From Dehalococcoidia bacterium (lineage in GTDB: Bacteria > Chloroflexota > Dehalococcoidia > Dehalococcoidales > JAUWYK01): 18,735 bases of DNA. The notes below the pieces were generated by a model. That model was not told the DNA's origin and searched no databases. It saw only the letters and a list, made by a program, of their open reading frames with translations. How positions within the stretch are numbered: the stretch's first letter is position 1; each line of letters begins with the position of its first letter. The translations under genes were made by a program, and so were the position numbers. The stretch is from positions 1-18,735 of the forward strand of contig JAUWYK010000035.1 in assembly GCA_030615865.1 (NCBI GenBank). The letters run 5' to 3'. Below are positions 6,047 through 14,749 of this stretch, one piece after another.

Positions 6047-7689
6047 GTCTGGACCTCCGGTTTCATTCGGTCAAGAACAACGGGGGCCGAATCAATTTTG
6101 AGTTGGCCCTCTTCCAATTTTGCCACCGTATGTTTTAACCATCTTTTATTATCTTCCTCGGGGAAGTCTCTTCTGTAGTGAGCCCCGCGGCTCTCCTCCC
6201 TGGCCAGGGCGCTCTCGGCAATGATTTCGGCAGCTTCAATCATTAGAGAGAACTCAATGGCCCGGCTCCATGTTAGATTGAATCTCTTAAAGTCCGGCAC
6301 ATCAATCCGTAAGACATCTTTTTTGAGTGCCTTAATCTTTTTAATCGCTTCGGTAAGGCCAGCCTTATCTCTGAAGATAAAAACATGCTCCTGCATAATA
6401 TGCTGTAATTGTTTTTTAAGTTCAGTGGCCGAAATCGAATCACTTTTTGGTTGTAGAAACCGAAATACCCTTTCCTTTTCAATATTAATATCGCGGACTG
6501 GCAGTTGCCCGGGGTTCTGGCTTTCCTGGGCATATTTGGCAGCCTGGGCTCCGGCTTCAAAACCGAAAACGATAATCTGAGTAAAGCTGTAGCCGGGGAG
6601 CCGCATCCCTCCGTGGACACCACCCATCACTTCCCCTGCCGCATAGAGCCCCGGGACGGTCGTCTCCGTTTTCTCGTTGACCCTTATCCCACCCATACAA
6701 AAGTGGGAACCGATGATGATTTCTATTTTGTTTTCTCGGGGGTCAACACCTAGCAATTTAATTAACTTTCTTCTCGCGTCCCAACTTTTGACTGGTAAGG
6801 GGGGAATGGGGGTTTCAAGGTCTCGATGGTCTATATACAGTGGCCCTTTGCCTTTCTCCAGTTCGCTGAAAAGCTTTTGCGTAATAAAATGGGAATAGCT
6901 CTTGCCCGAGTAGATACCGACATCAGATATAATCACTTCACCATCACGGTTTAAATACGGGCCTTCCCAGAATTCAGGGAAATACCTCAAGTGCAAACAT
7001 CGGGGATTGGCTGGCAAAGGAACAAACTGGATCATTTCCGTGTCGATTAGTTCAGCCCCTGCTAAATAGGCCATGACATGGCCTGTCCCTGATGCATCCG
7101 TTGTTACACCAAAAGGATTATTACTGGAATGAGGATAGAGTTCACCCACAAGCCCTCCGGTGGCAATGACCACGGCCATGGCTTGTATAACGAAAAACTC
7201 TCCTGTTGTGACATCCAAAGCGGTTGCGCCGGAGATTTCCCCATCGGCCATGAGTAGACTGGTTATGAGAACGTCTTCCAATAATTCCAGATTGGGTTTT
7301 TTGATGGCTAAATCTCTTAACTTTCTTAAGGTACTTGTGCTGGGTACACAAACGGAGCCTGCGCTCATTCTTATATAAGGAATCCCCAATTGTTCGAATT
7401 TTTGTAAACAGTTCTGAATCTTACTGACCAGAAGCCAAGCAATGTTCTGATCATTCAAGAAATTCCCGGCCGTTATCATCTGTTTGAACATGCCATCAGG
7501 CGAATCGGAAGCAGCGGTACCCCCATTGGCGGTGGGGGTTAGACCACTTTGGCTAACGGGACCTTTACTTGCTAGGATTACCTTCAAGCCCTCACGCATT
7601 GAGGCTTCAATGCTGGCAATTATCCCACAGCCGCCACCTCCGACTATCAGAACATCACATTCTTTTATGTTGCAGTCGAGAGAATTCAT
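6043..7689 (-). CDS. FAD-dependent dehydrogenase/reductase subunit, SdhA/FrdA/NadB superfamily
   Basis: The 548-residue protein has an N-terminal FAD-binding Rossmann motif (G17-x-G19-x2-G22 in 'IVGGGGCG'), the 'TANGG' block, 'DASGTGHVMAYLAGAELIDTE', 'SHFCMGGI' (H329), 'GLYAAGEVMGGVHG' and R363. The C-terminal domain has 'RGAHYRRDFP'. These are the order and length of the fumarate reductase/succinate dehydrogenase/L-aspartate oxidase family. The His that carries covalent FAD in SdhA/FrdA is not seen ('VSQSGLTPT'), so FAD is probably non-covalent. The dicarboxylate-binding 'QFHPT' motif is 'QFVPL' (V223, L225), which argues against succinate or fumarate as substrate. It overlaps the [2Fe-2S] gene by 4 bases. 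The ATG at 7689 has GAAGG about nine bases upstream. Its partner oxidises or reduces it through the [2Fe-2S] subunit. Confidence 0.85.
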   Translation of the reverse strand: MNSLDCNIKECDVLIVGGGGCGIIASIEASMREGLKVILASKGPVSQSGLTPTANGGTAASDSPDGMFKQMITAGNFLNDQNIAWLLVSKIQNCLQKFEQLGIPYIRMSAGSVCVPSTSTLRKLRDLAIKKPNLELLEDVLITSLLMADGEISGATALDVTTGEFFVIQAMAVVIATGGLVGELYPHSSNNPFGVTTDASGTGHVMAYLAGAELIDTEMIQFVPLPANPRCLHLRYFPEFWEGPYLNRDGEVIISDVGIYSGKSYSHFITQKLFSELEKGKGPLYIDHRDLETPIPPLPVKSWDARRKLIKLLGVDPRENKIEIIIGSHFCMGGIRVNEKTETTVPGLYAAGEVMGGVHGGMRLPGYSFTQIIVFGFEAGAQAAKYAQESQNPGQLPVRDINIEKERVFRFLQPKSDSISATELKKQLQHIMQEHVFIFRDKAGLTEAIKKIKALKKDVLRIDVPDFKRFNLTWSRAIEFSLMIEAAEIIAESALAREESRGAHYRRDFPEEDNKRWLKHTVAKLEEGQLKIDSAPVVLDRMKPEVQT

Positions 7690-7725
7690 TTTTATTAGCC
7701 TTCAAGAGTTTTTAGGGTACTAATT

Positions 7726-8871
7726 TCATTTGGCTAAAAGTTCTGGGCCGTCTTTTGATATGTGAATCGTATTGCCTATCATGAGGGTACCTATTTCCTT
7801 ATCCCTCATCGCTAAACGCAGTGTTAAGCACATCCCTTCTTTAAGCTCGCTGGCGTCTTCTTCCGTAATTATGGGCAGTTCATTCGTACCTTGACCTATC
7901 CCCTGCCCCAGACCATATTCCGGTACGTAACCGGTGCCACTTTTCTCCAGCTCACTGACGGCTTCCTTGTAGAATTGTGATACCGGTTTCCCCGGTTTCA
8001 ACATACGCATTATCTTTTCGTATAACTCATTGTAGTTTTCGCGCCCGGCTGGTACAAGGCACGCTGGCTCTACTACAAATGTTCTGACAATTTCTGACCA
8101 GTACCTCTCGAATTCAACAGCCAGATATATAATGATGGTTTCTCCCGGTGACATCTGGCTATCTTCAACAGGTCTGAAGGCCCATTTTTCTTCCTGAGGC
8201 TTGGCGATGAGTATTCTAACGTCTTCCGCCCCCTCAAGGCGCGCCTCCCTGTCTAAAGCCGCTTCAAGGATTAGCTCGTTCATGCCCTCCAGCGGGGTAT
8301 TGGCAACGTCAAAGGTGTGGGTCAAAATGCGAGAGGCCCGATGAATCTGGTCACGTTCCCTCGGGGATTTCACCATTCTCATAGTGCTGATAATATGGTC
8401 GGCATCGACTATTTTGCATCCGCTGAGTGCTCCATAAAAAGATTGCAGCTGGAGATACGGCATCAACTGCTTGAGCCCCACTAATCCGATGGTTGAAGGG
8501 AAGAGACCGAGCTTTTCCAAGTATTTGACGCACGAGCTGGCTATATCCTCCGCGCTGGGCCTGAGTTCCTTTATCCAGGTGATACTTTGTGTATACTCCA
8601 GCCCACGGGCAGAGCCCCAAAAGATGAGGGCCACCTCGCCCTGCCGGGGTATCAAGGCTACCGATCCGCCCATTCCTGGATAAAAGTTGCTTATGTAGCA
8701 GGGGTTCCCGTATTCACGCCAAGCATCCCCGTAGATTAAGAGAACATCGATGTTCTCCTTTTTCATCTCCTTTTTTACCCTCTCGGCCCTTTCCTGGAAC
8801 TCGCTCTCCGGCATATTGATTCGGTCCCAGACATTTCGGCCTCTTCTCAAAGTGGTGCTCATAGTCTCCAT
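7726..8871 (-). CDS. M24 (creatinase/prolidase-fold) protein without canonical metal ligands, copy B
   Basis: The 381-residue product has the two-domain architecture of creatinase/Xaa-Pro peptidases: a creatinase-N domain (about 25-160) and a pita-bread C-terminal domain (about 170-381, 'KSPRERDQIHRASRI'). Aligned by eye to the five metal ligands Asp-Asp-His-Glu-Glu, the residues here are Y249 ('IIIYLAV'), E260 ('WSEIVRT'), Q323 ('GLGQGIGQG'), R352 ('MCLTLRLA') and N367 ('IGNTIHIS'). No ligand is conserved in kind, except Glu for the second Asp. It is thus unlikely to be a metallopeptidase. Creatinase shows that this fold can act without metal, so a C-N hydrolase or a non-catalytic partner of the adjacent homologue is plausible. 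It starts two bases after that homologue's stop, with GAGG seven bases upstream. Confidence 0.85.
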   Translation of the reverse strand: METMSTTLRRGRNVWDRINMPESEFQERAERVKKEMKKENIDVLLIYGDAWREYGNPCYISNFYPGMGGSVALIPRQGEVALIFWGSARGLEYTQSITWIKELRPSAEDIASSCVKYLEKLGLFPSTIGLVGLKQLMPYLQLQSFYGALSGCKIVDADHIISTMRMVKSPRERDQIHRASRILTHTFDVANTPLEGMNELILEAALDREARLEGAEDVRILIAKPQEEKWAFRPVEDSQMSPGETIIIYLAVEFERYWSEIVRTFVVEPACLVPAGRENYNELYEKIMRMLKPGKPVSQFYKEAVSELEKSGTGYVPEYGLGQGIGQGTNELPIITEEDASELKEGMCLTLRLAMRDKEIGTLMIGNTIHISKDGPELLAK

Positions 8872-8873
8872 GC

Positions 8874-9992
8874 TTATACCTCTTTTATGTATAGTTTAGT
8901 TTCTGTTTCCGCCAGGCGTTCCGGCCCAGTGTCTGTGACCATAATCGTTTCGCCACACGCCAAGTATCCAGTTTCAGGAAGATACTGGTTGGGATGAACA
9001 ATTATGACCTGCTGGCTTTCGAGCATCTCCTTGCAATCATCGTCGATGGTTCCGCCTGGAGCAATGGAGCCTACGCCAAGGCCGTGCCCCCTTGCTCTCA
9101 TATAGGGTGGATAGCAGTACTCGGCATAACCAGCATCACTGATGACTTTGTTCATATTTTCCGATATTAATGAGGCTGGAGCGCCTGACTTGATGGGTTT
9201 CAGAGCCTGCCCTAATGAATCTACAAGCATCTGATACTTTCCTATTAAAATGGGGCTTGGTTTGCCGAGGACCAGAGTCCGGCAGAGTTGGATAAATTGG
9301 CCCTCACAGAGGGGCGTTATCTCGCCAAGGACAATATCCCCCTTTTCAAGCCTTTTGTCCTTAGGTGTGTGCATGGCATAGTTGTGTTTTCCGGAGCTGA
9401 GCAGGGTAAAGTTGTCATCGGCTCCGGCTTTACGCATGGCATATTCCATTTCCGCGGACAGTTCGTATTCCCTTATACCAACTCGTGCATATTCCAGAAA
9501 GGTTTTAAAGCCTATATCGGCAATTCTGGCTGTTTTTCTGACATTTTCAATTTCTTTCTTGGTTTTTATTCTGGCCATTTCTTCGATGATATCATCAGCT
9601 GGCTCGATTTTTGCTTCCTGGCTGATGGGGACATACACTTCCTCGGTCATTACATTCAAAGCTGAGACGCCCACGCGCACGGTCATGCCGAATCCACGCA
9701 TAATCCCGACTAGGTCTTTTACAAAATCCGTACTGCCTCTAACATCACTGACCCAGCTTTTCCGAGATGCCCTGATTGAGTCCCATGGCGGCTCGACCAA
9801 CAGGACGACATCTCCGGATTTTGAAATGACCATAGCATTGTTGGGACCCAAAGGTCTTAATCCTGAAAAATAATACAGATAGCTTGGACGCAGAATACTG
9901 CATACGCCATTTGAATATATGATTAATCCATCGAGCCCCCTCTGCTTTACCATGCCGAGGGCCTTATCTAGCTTCGACAAGTTGTCATTCAT
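8874..9992 (-). CDS. M24 (creatinase/prolidase-fold) protein with altered metal site, copy A
   Basis: The 372-residue protein has a creatinase-N domain (about 5-135) and a pita-bread domain (about 140-372; 'RIKTKKEIENVRKTARIAD' is the usual linker). Positions matching the five metal ligands of M24 peptidases read E224 ('VLGEITP'), Q235 ('FIQLCRT'), H303 ('RGHGLGVG'), H333 ('IIVHPNQ') and E348 ('CGETIMVT'). The His and the last Glu are kept, two Asp and one Glu are changed, and the His at 333 is unusual. A standard dinuclear metal site is unlikely; creatinase-like or ectoine-hydrolase-like chemistry is possible. Copy B follows after two bases, so the two probably form a heteromeric enzyme. AAGGAG lies six bases before the ATG at 9992. 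It is transcribed 15 bases after LeuD-like 2. Confidence 0.85.
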   Translation of the reverse strand: MNDNLSKLDKALGMVKQRGLDGLIIYSNGVCSILRPSYLYYFSGLRPLGPNNAMVISKSGDVVLLVEPPWDSIRASRKSWVSDVRGSTDFVKDLVGIMRGFGMTVRVGVSALNVMTEEVYVPISQEAKIEPADDIIEEMARIKTKKEIENVRKTARIADIGFKTFLEYARVGIREYELSAEMEYAMRKAGADDNFTLLSSGKHNYAMHTPKDKRLEKGDIVLGEITPLCEGQFIQLCRTLVLGKPSPILIGKYQMLVDSLGQALKPIKSGAPASLISENMNKVISDAGYAEYCYPPYMRARGHGLGVGSIAPGGTIDDDCKEMLESQQVIIVHPNQYLPETGYLACGETIMVTDTGPERLAETETKLYIKEV

Positions 9993-10007
9993 CGGTGTCT
10001 CCTTGCT

Positions 10008-10529
10008 TTATTTCAAGAGTTTATATTCACTTTTCCTGCTCAGTATTTTCTGAGTAATACCACCAGCTTCCAATATAGCCATAATAAAGTCAGGAAATAC
10101 CTTTGCTTTGACTTCTTCTCCCGTGGCCAGATTTTTGATTTCACCTGTTCTTACATTGACTCTTACTCTATCGCCCATATTTATTTTTGCTACATCTTTG
10201 CCAATTTCAAATATAGGCATACCAGAATTCAGTGCATTTCGATAAAAAATCCTAGCAGCACTATGGCATAAGATACAACTGATTCCTTTATCCTTGAGGG
10301 CAAGTGCAGCGTTCCTCGATGAGGAGCAGCCAAGATTCGAGCCAGCTACCCAGATATCACCCCTTTTTACTTTCTGGGGGAAATCGGGGATCAGCATCTC
10401 GCCTATGTGCTCCATAAGAAGCTCGTGACCTGCATGAAGCCAGTTGCTCGGCGTTATACTTTCGGTGTTGACATTATCACCAACTTTCCAAACGTTTCCC
10501 TCTACGATCCATTCCTTGCTCTCCACCAT
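10008..10529 (-). CDS. LeuD-like small subunit of an aconitase-family hydro-lyase, pair 2
   Basis: The 173-residue protein is the swivel subunit for the adjacent large subunit. 'VGDNVNTESITPS' corresponds to the canonical 'GDNIDTDxIxP' block, and G67-CSSSRN corresponds to 'GCGSSRE', keeping the catalytic Ser and Arg. Asp-Thr-Asp becomes Asn-Thr-Glu and the Glu after Arg becomes Asn. These changes are not seen in pair 1, so the two enzymes very likely act on different substrates. The start ATG at 10529 has GGAGG about six bases upstream, and that site overlaps the stop codon of the large-subunit gene (coupled translation). The conserved 'ARIFYRNALNSGMP' helix confirms the family. Confidence 0.88.
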   Translation of the reverse strand: MVESKEWIVEGNVWKVGDNVNTESITPSNWLHAGHELLMEHIGEMLIPDFPQKVKRGDIWVAGSNLGCSSSRNAALALKDKGISCILCHSAARIFYRNALNSGMPIFEIGKDVAKINMGDRVRVNVRTGEIKNLATGEEVKAKVFPDFIMAILEAGGITQKILSRKSEYKLLK

Positions 10530-10538
10530 TATTGCCTC

Positions 10539-11795
10539 CTATAAATAATCCCTGGGGTCGGTAATTACTCCCTCAATAGCTGACGCGGCACAGGTAGCCG
10601 GCGAGGCAAGATAGCTATAAGACCCTTCGGTAGTTCTCCCAGGCCAATTTCTTGGTCCGCTGTGCATTTGCACCTCTCCAGGGGCTAGGTGCCCAATACT
10701 AAGTGTCTGGCATGTACCACAGTAGGGAGGGAATATGTCGGCACCGCTGTCCACAAAAACTTGCAATAGTCCCTCCGCTGCACATTGACAAAGCACCTCC
10801 CGGGTACCCGGGATAATCAGGGTACGCGCTTTAACCTTTCTACCTTTAAGCACTTCTGCCGCTGCCCTCATGTCATAAATGCTGGAGCCAGTGCAGGTTC
10901 CTATACACACCTGGTCTATCTTTGTCCCTATCGTTTCAGATATTGGTTTTGTGTTATCTGGAGAGGATGGCGCACATACCTGAGGCCCTAAATCAGAAAC
11001 ATCGAATCTGTATATTTTCTCAAACTCAGCGCCAGGGTCGCTTTTAACAACTTCGTAAGGTTTGTTAACTCTTCCTTTCAAATAGGCAAGCGTTATTTCG
11101 TCAGGCTCAATAAAGGAGCATTTTGCCCCAAGCTCCACTGACATCAGCGTAAAGGGGAACCGTAAGGGCACGGGTAAGGCGTGAATATATGAGCCATCCC
11201 ACTCTATAGCACTATATACGGATGCATCCATTCCCACTTGTCTGACAATGTATTGTATTACATCTCTCGGGTAGACGCCCTTTTTGGTTTTTCCTTCGAT
11301 GATGTACTTATGTGTTGTGGGGACTTTAAACCACATTTTTCCCGTTAAGATGACTTCAGGCATTTCGGCTCCACACTGAGTTGACATGGCACCGACTGCT
11401 CCGTAAGCGGTGGTATGAGAGTCTCCAAACACGAGCAGTGCCCCGGGATATGCAATCCCTTGCTCCATTATCTGGATGTGACAGATGCCAGAGCCAAGAT
11501 CAAACACTCTAACTCCCAGCTTTGCTGCCCATTCTCTGGTATGTTTTTGGTTCTCAGCTAACTCGTCGCTGTGAGCTGAACAGAAATGATGGCCGAGGTA
11601 AACCCCGAATCTCTCCGGGTCGAATATGCCTAGTATCTCACCTACCGATTCAAGCATTGTATAAGTGTTTGCGCTCCAACCTTCATGGATACCCGCGTAG
11701 TCAATATGGGCGGTTATAATATCGCCGGGGGATACTTTGTCTACCGGGTCAACGGAATGCTTCATTAAAATCTTTTCGATCGCTGTAAATCCCAT
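10539..11795 (-). CDS. LeuC-like large [4Fe-4S] subunit of an aconitase-family hydro-lyase, pair 2
   Basis: The 418-residue product has the three cluster cysteines C301 ('IGTCTGSS'), C359 and C362 ('YCGTC') and the 'GDSHTTAYGA' block of aconitase-superfamily large subunits. Several usually fixed residues differ. The catalytic Asp-His pair reads Gly-His ('YLGHHFC'), and 'TNGR' after the first cysteine reads 'TGSS'. Because the cluster ligands are all present, it is probably an enzyme with changed substrate or mechanism rather than a dead copy. The ATG at 11795 has AAAGGAG upstream at about ten bases. It is the first metabolic gene after the transporter, separated from the ATPase gene by 74 bases in which I see no terminator. 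The sequence is far enough from the pair 1 large subunit that recent duplication is unlikely. Confidence 0.88.
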   Translation of the reverse strand: MGFTAIEKILMKHSVDPVDKVSPGDIITAHIDYAGIHEGWSANTYTMLESVGEILGIFDPERFGVYLGHHFCSAHSDELAENQKHTREWAAKLGVRVFDLGSGICHIQIMEQGIAYPGALLVFGDSHTTAYGAVGAMSTQCGAEMPEVILTGKMWFKVPTTHKYIIEGKTKKGVYPRDVIQYIVRQVGMDASVYSAIEWDGSYIHALPVPLRFPFTLMSVELGAKCSFIEPDEITLAYLKGRVNKPYEVVKSDPGAEFEKIYRFDVSDLGPQVCAPSSPDNTKPISETIGTKIDQVCIGTCTGSSIYDMRAAAEVLKGRKVKARTLIIPGTREVLCQCAAEGLLQVFVDSGADIFPPYCGTCQTLSIGHLAPGEVQMHSGPRNWPGRTTEGSYSYLASPATCAASAIEGVITDPRDYL

Positions 11796-11869
11796 AAACC
11801 AATTACTCCTTTCCCAACGCTATCTTTGTTTCCGAAACTTAGTTATCCCCCGCAGTTATGTTGAGCACC

Positions 11870-12985
11870 CTACTCGCTAACTGGCAGGACCCGACAATCC
11901 TCGGGGGCAAAACGCACATACACCCTTTGATTCTTTTCCACTCGAAGTGGTCTACTTGTTCGAATTTCTAGCGAAACCTCCTTGGCTCTCACCACGTAGT
12001 CCGTGATTTGACCAGTAAAGGTTATTCTCTCTACTTTGGCTTCTATCATGTTCTTAGGCTCGGCACTACCTTTACTTGTATGCAGTATAGCCATGGTGGT
12101 AGGGATACAAAACAAAACCTCGTCTCCTTTTTTAAGCCGGCTTGCGGAATAGACCCCTTGAAATCGGCCTATAGCTGTCTCAACCGTACACATGCCTGCC
12201 GATTTTTCTTCCTCAACAATCTTGCCCTTAATGTGATTTGCGCCAGTGACAAATTTACTTACAAACACGTCCTGCGGCTCAAAATACATCTCCTGCGGAG
12301 CAGCTTCCTGGAGAATTCTACCGTCGCGTATTACCGCTATCCGGTCTGACAGGTAAAGTGCCTCGGTCTGGTCATGTGTGACAAATAGAACAGTCAACCG
12401 GAACCTTTTCGCCAATCGGGCAAGTTCCTCACGCATTTCTTCCCGCAGTCTAGCATCCAAATTGCTTAGAGGCTCGTCCAAGAGGAGAATGTCCGGTTGG
12501 TACACCAAAGCACGAGCTAAAGCGACGCGTTGCTGCTGACCACCGCTCAATAAAGTGGCAGCGCGTCGCTCAAATTCTTCCAATCGAACCAATGCTAATG
12601 CCCTCATTACAAGCTCCCTTCTTTCCTCTCTGGAATAGTTTCTGCCTCCGTAAGAAAGGGGAAAAGCAACATTATCAAAAACGTTCATAAAAGGCCAGAT
12701 AGCATAGGATTGGAATACCATACCTAGATTTCGCTGATGGGGAGAGACAAAAACGCCTCTCGACGATGAGTAGAGCAACTTACCGGCGACTTCAATTTCC
12801 CCTTCGTCAGGCCTTTCCAGCCCAGCAATGCAACGAAGAAAAGTACTCTTCCCACAGCCACTTGGCCCAAGCAGAGTGACGAACTCTCCCTCTTCAATCG
12901 AGAGGTTTACGCCTCGCACCGCTGGGATCGACTGACCCTCACTGAAATAGGTTTTGTGCAAATTAGTCACCTTTAACTGTAACAT
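11870..12985 (-). CDS. ABC transporter ATPase, Fe3+/polyamine (FbpC/PotA) type
   Basis: The 371-residue protein energises import. It has Walker A G40-PSGCGKST, Q-loop Q92 ('FQSYAIWPF'), signature 'LSGGQQQR' (146-153), Walker B 'ILLLDE' (166-171), the D-loop 'SNLDAR' and switch H204 ('FVTHDQ'). About 110 residues of C-terminal TOBE-like domain follow ('ANHIKGKIVEEE', 'VYVRFAPEDCRVLP'), as in the CUT1/FbpC/PotA importers. The ATG at 12985 is preceded by AAGGGGG and lies 21 bases after the permease stop. This ATPase subfamily serves transporters for iron, spermidine, thiamine, phosphonates and small organic acids, so on its own it does not name the substrate. Confidence 0.93.
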   Translation of the reverse strand: MLQLKVTNLHKTYFSEGQSIPAVRGVNLSIEEGEFVTLLGPSGCGKSTFLRCIAGLERPDEGEIEVAGKLLYSSSRGVFVSPHQRNLGMVFQSYAIWPFMNVFDNVAFPLSYGGRNYSREERRELVMRALALVRLEEFERRAATLLSGGQQQRVALARALVYQPDILLLDEPLSNLDARLREEMREELARLAKRFRLTVLFVTHDQTEALYLSDRIAVIRDGRILQEAAPQEMYFEPQDVFVSKFVTGANHIKGKIVEEEKSAGMCTVETAIGRFQGVYSASRLKKGDEVLFCIPTTMAILHTSKGSAEPKNMIEAKVERITFTGQITDYVVRAKEVSLEIRTSRPLRVEKNQRVYVRFAPEDCRVLPVSE

Positions 12986-13006
12986 TAGCGCCCCCTTGAA
13001 GTATCA

Positions 13007-14749
13007 CTACATTCTTTCTCTAAAGAGCCGAGGGAATAAACTTAATAATATGAAAAGAAGTGTTCCCACGGCTACTACCATCATAACTCCTATAGCAGCT
13101 GCCGTCACCATGTCGCTCTGCTCCCATAGCGCCCATATTTTCGACGCCAGTACCACATTATCAGGGCTTCTAAGAAACAACGCCATAGTCACTTCACGAT
13201 AGGCAAGAAGTGCTGTCCATATGAAAGAAAAGAGGAGAGCAGGAAGAATCACTGGCACAACTACTCTTCTTATTGTAACCAAAACGGAACCTCCAGAAAT
13301 CTGTGCGGCTTCCTCTAGCTCTCGATGAATTTGAATGAAAGCGCCAATGATTGTTCTAGTGGCAAACGGGATATAGCTCACAGTGTTCGCAATGACCAGA
13401 GCCATAACAGTGCCATAGATGGGTACGATTCCGACAAGTGACAACGAAATGTAGGCAATAGCTAGGGCCAAAGCTGCCCCCGGCACGGCATGGGGCACCA
13501 TGGAAATACTATCTAAGGCATATCTTCCGGGTAAACGACTACGAATCACAATCCAACTAATGGCCAAACTTGCGATCACTGTAAACAGCCCGACAAGTAA
13601 TATAAGCTGCAACGTATTGGTCAGCACTTTCCCTTGTAGTATTATACCAATACCCGACTTGTAAGCAGACAGGCTAAGCTGTTGCAAAACTTCCAGTGAG
13701 GGCACTTGAAAATACGGAAGAAGAGAAGCCCAAAGCATGGCCAAGAATGGCAAAAGGAAATTTAGCAGGAAGAAGACCCCCATAAAACTAAGCCCCGCCC
13801 ACTTCAATCGACCTAAACTCACTATCTTCGGCCGATAGCCCTTCCCCGTCACAGCAGTATAGCGGTAAGAGACCCTCAGCACTTTCTGATAGAAATAAAG
13901 GACAATCAGTAATGGAATAAGGAGTAGCACACCATATACCGCGGCTATTCCGAAGTTTGTCACTCCTACATCTGGGTTGAGAGAAAGGTACATAAGAGTG
14001 GGGAAAATGTGGATTGCCTTGGGCATTCCCAGCAGAGCTGCCGTCTCGAACAGCGAGACCCCGAGCATAAAGACGTAGATTACACCGGCCACTAGTGCCG
14101 GCGTAATGAAAGATAAGGTAATACGGCGAGAAACCTCGAACCTCCCGGCACCACATGAGCTAGCAGCCTCCTCGTAAGTGGCATCCATTACCCGTAAAGC
14201 CCCGGCTAACATCATGAATAATAGGGGGGTAAGAGTGAGCCCCTGCAAAAACGCTATCGTGGTCAGATTATAGGGGCTCAGCGGCCCCAACTCAACTGGA
14301 ATGAAGAGCCTGAGCACTTCATTGACTAGGCCAATCCTGGGGGATAGCAACAATATATAACCCATCACTCTGAGGAAGGCGGGCATGACTAAGTGAAGGA
14401 ACATGAGTACAAAGAAAAGCCTTTTCAACGGCAGATCAGTGCGGGTCAGCAACCAGGCTGCAGGAACAGCAAAGAAACAAGCTATTGCGGTTGTTCCCAG
14501 TCCTACCGCCAAGGTATTTAGTGCTACCTTGGCGAAATAGGGCTTAAGTAGAACCTCGTAGTAATGGTCCAGTACTAAGGGAGCTGTGAAATCTGGTATC
14601 AACCCCGCTTGAAAAGATGCCCTGACAATAACAACGGCCAAGCAAATTATCACCCCCCCGCCTATTAGCCCTATCGCGTAAAGGGGTAATTCAGGCTTCC
14701 GGAGCCCAAGGATGCATCGTGAAACTAGCTTGCGCCCGATAAACATCAC
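13007..14749 (-). CDS. ABC transporter permease, two fused halves (FbpB/AfuB-like)
   Basis: The protein of about 580 residues consists of two homologous six-helix membrane halves in one chain, as in FbpB/AfuB and ThiP. Each half carries the EAA loop that docks on the ATPase: 'YEEAASSCGAGRFEVSRRI' near residue 194 and 'LEEAAQISGGSVLVTIRRV' near 480. Strongly hydrophobic helices run throughout, starting at about residue 22. The start may be GTG at 14749 or the next codon, ATG at 14746; AAGG and AGAGG lie just upstream and favour the ATG. A 324-base gap separates it from the binding-protein gene, while the ATPase gene follows after 21 bases. It forms the membrane channel of the importer with the two neighbouring gene products. 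Confidence 0.93.
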   Translation of the reverse strand: MMFIGRKLVSRCILGLRKPELPLYAIGLIGGGVIICLAVVIVRASFQAGLIPDFTAPLVLDHYYEVLLKPYFAKVALNTLAVGLGTTAIACFFAVPAAWLLTRTDLPLKRLFFVLMFLHLVMPAFLRVMGYILLLSPRIGLVNEVLRLFIPVELGPLSPYNLTTIAFLQGLTLTPLLFMMLAGALRVMDATYEEAASSCGAGRFEVSRRITLSFITPALVAGVIYVFMLGVSLFETAALLGMPKAIHIFPTLMYLSLNPDVGVTNFGIAAVYGVLLLIPLLIVLYFYQKVLRVSYRYTAVTGKGYRPKIVSLGRLKWAGLSFMGVFFLLNFLLPFLAMLWASLLPYFQVPSLEVLQQLSLSAYKSGIGIILQGKVLTNTLQLILLVGLFTVIASLAISWIVIRSRLPGRYALDSISMVPHAVPGAALALAIAYISLSLVGIVPIYGTVMALVIANTVSYIPFATRTIIGAFIQIHRELEEAAQISGGSVLVTIRRVVVPVILPALLFSFIWTALLAYREVTMALFLRSPDNVVLASKIWALWEQSDMVTAAAIGVMMVVAVGTLLFILLSLFPRLFRERM

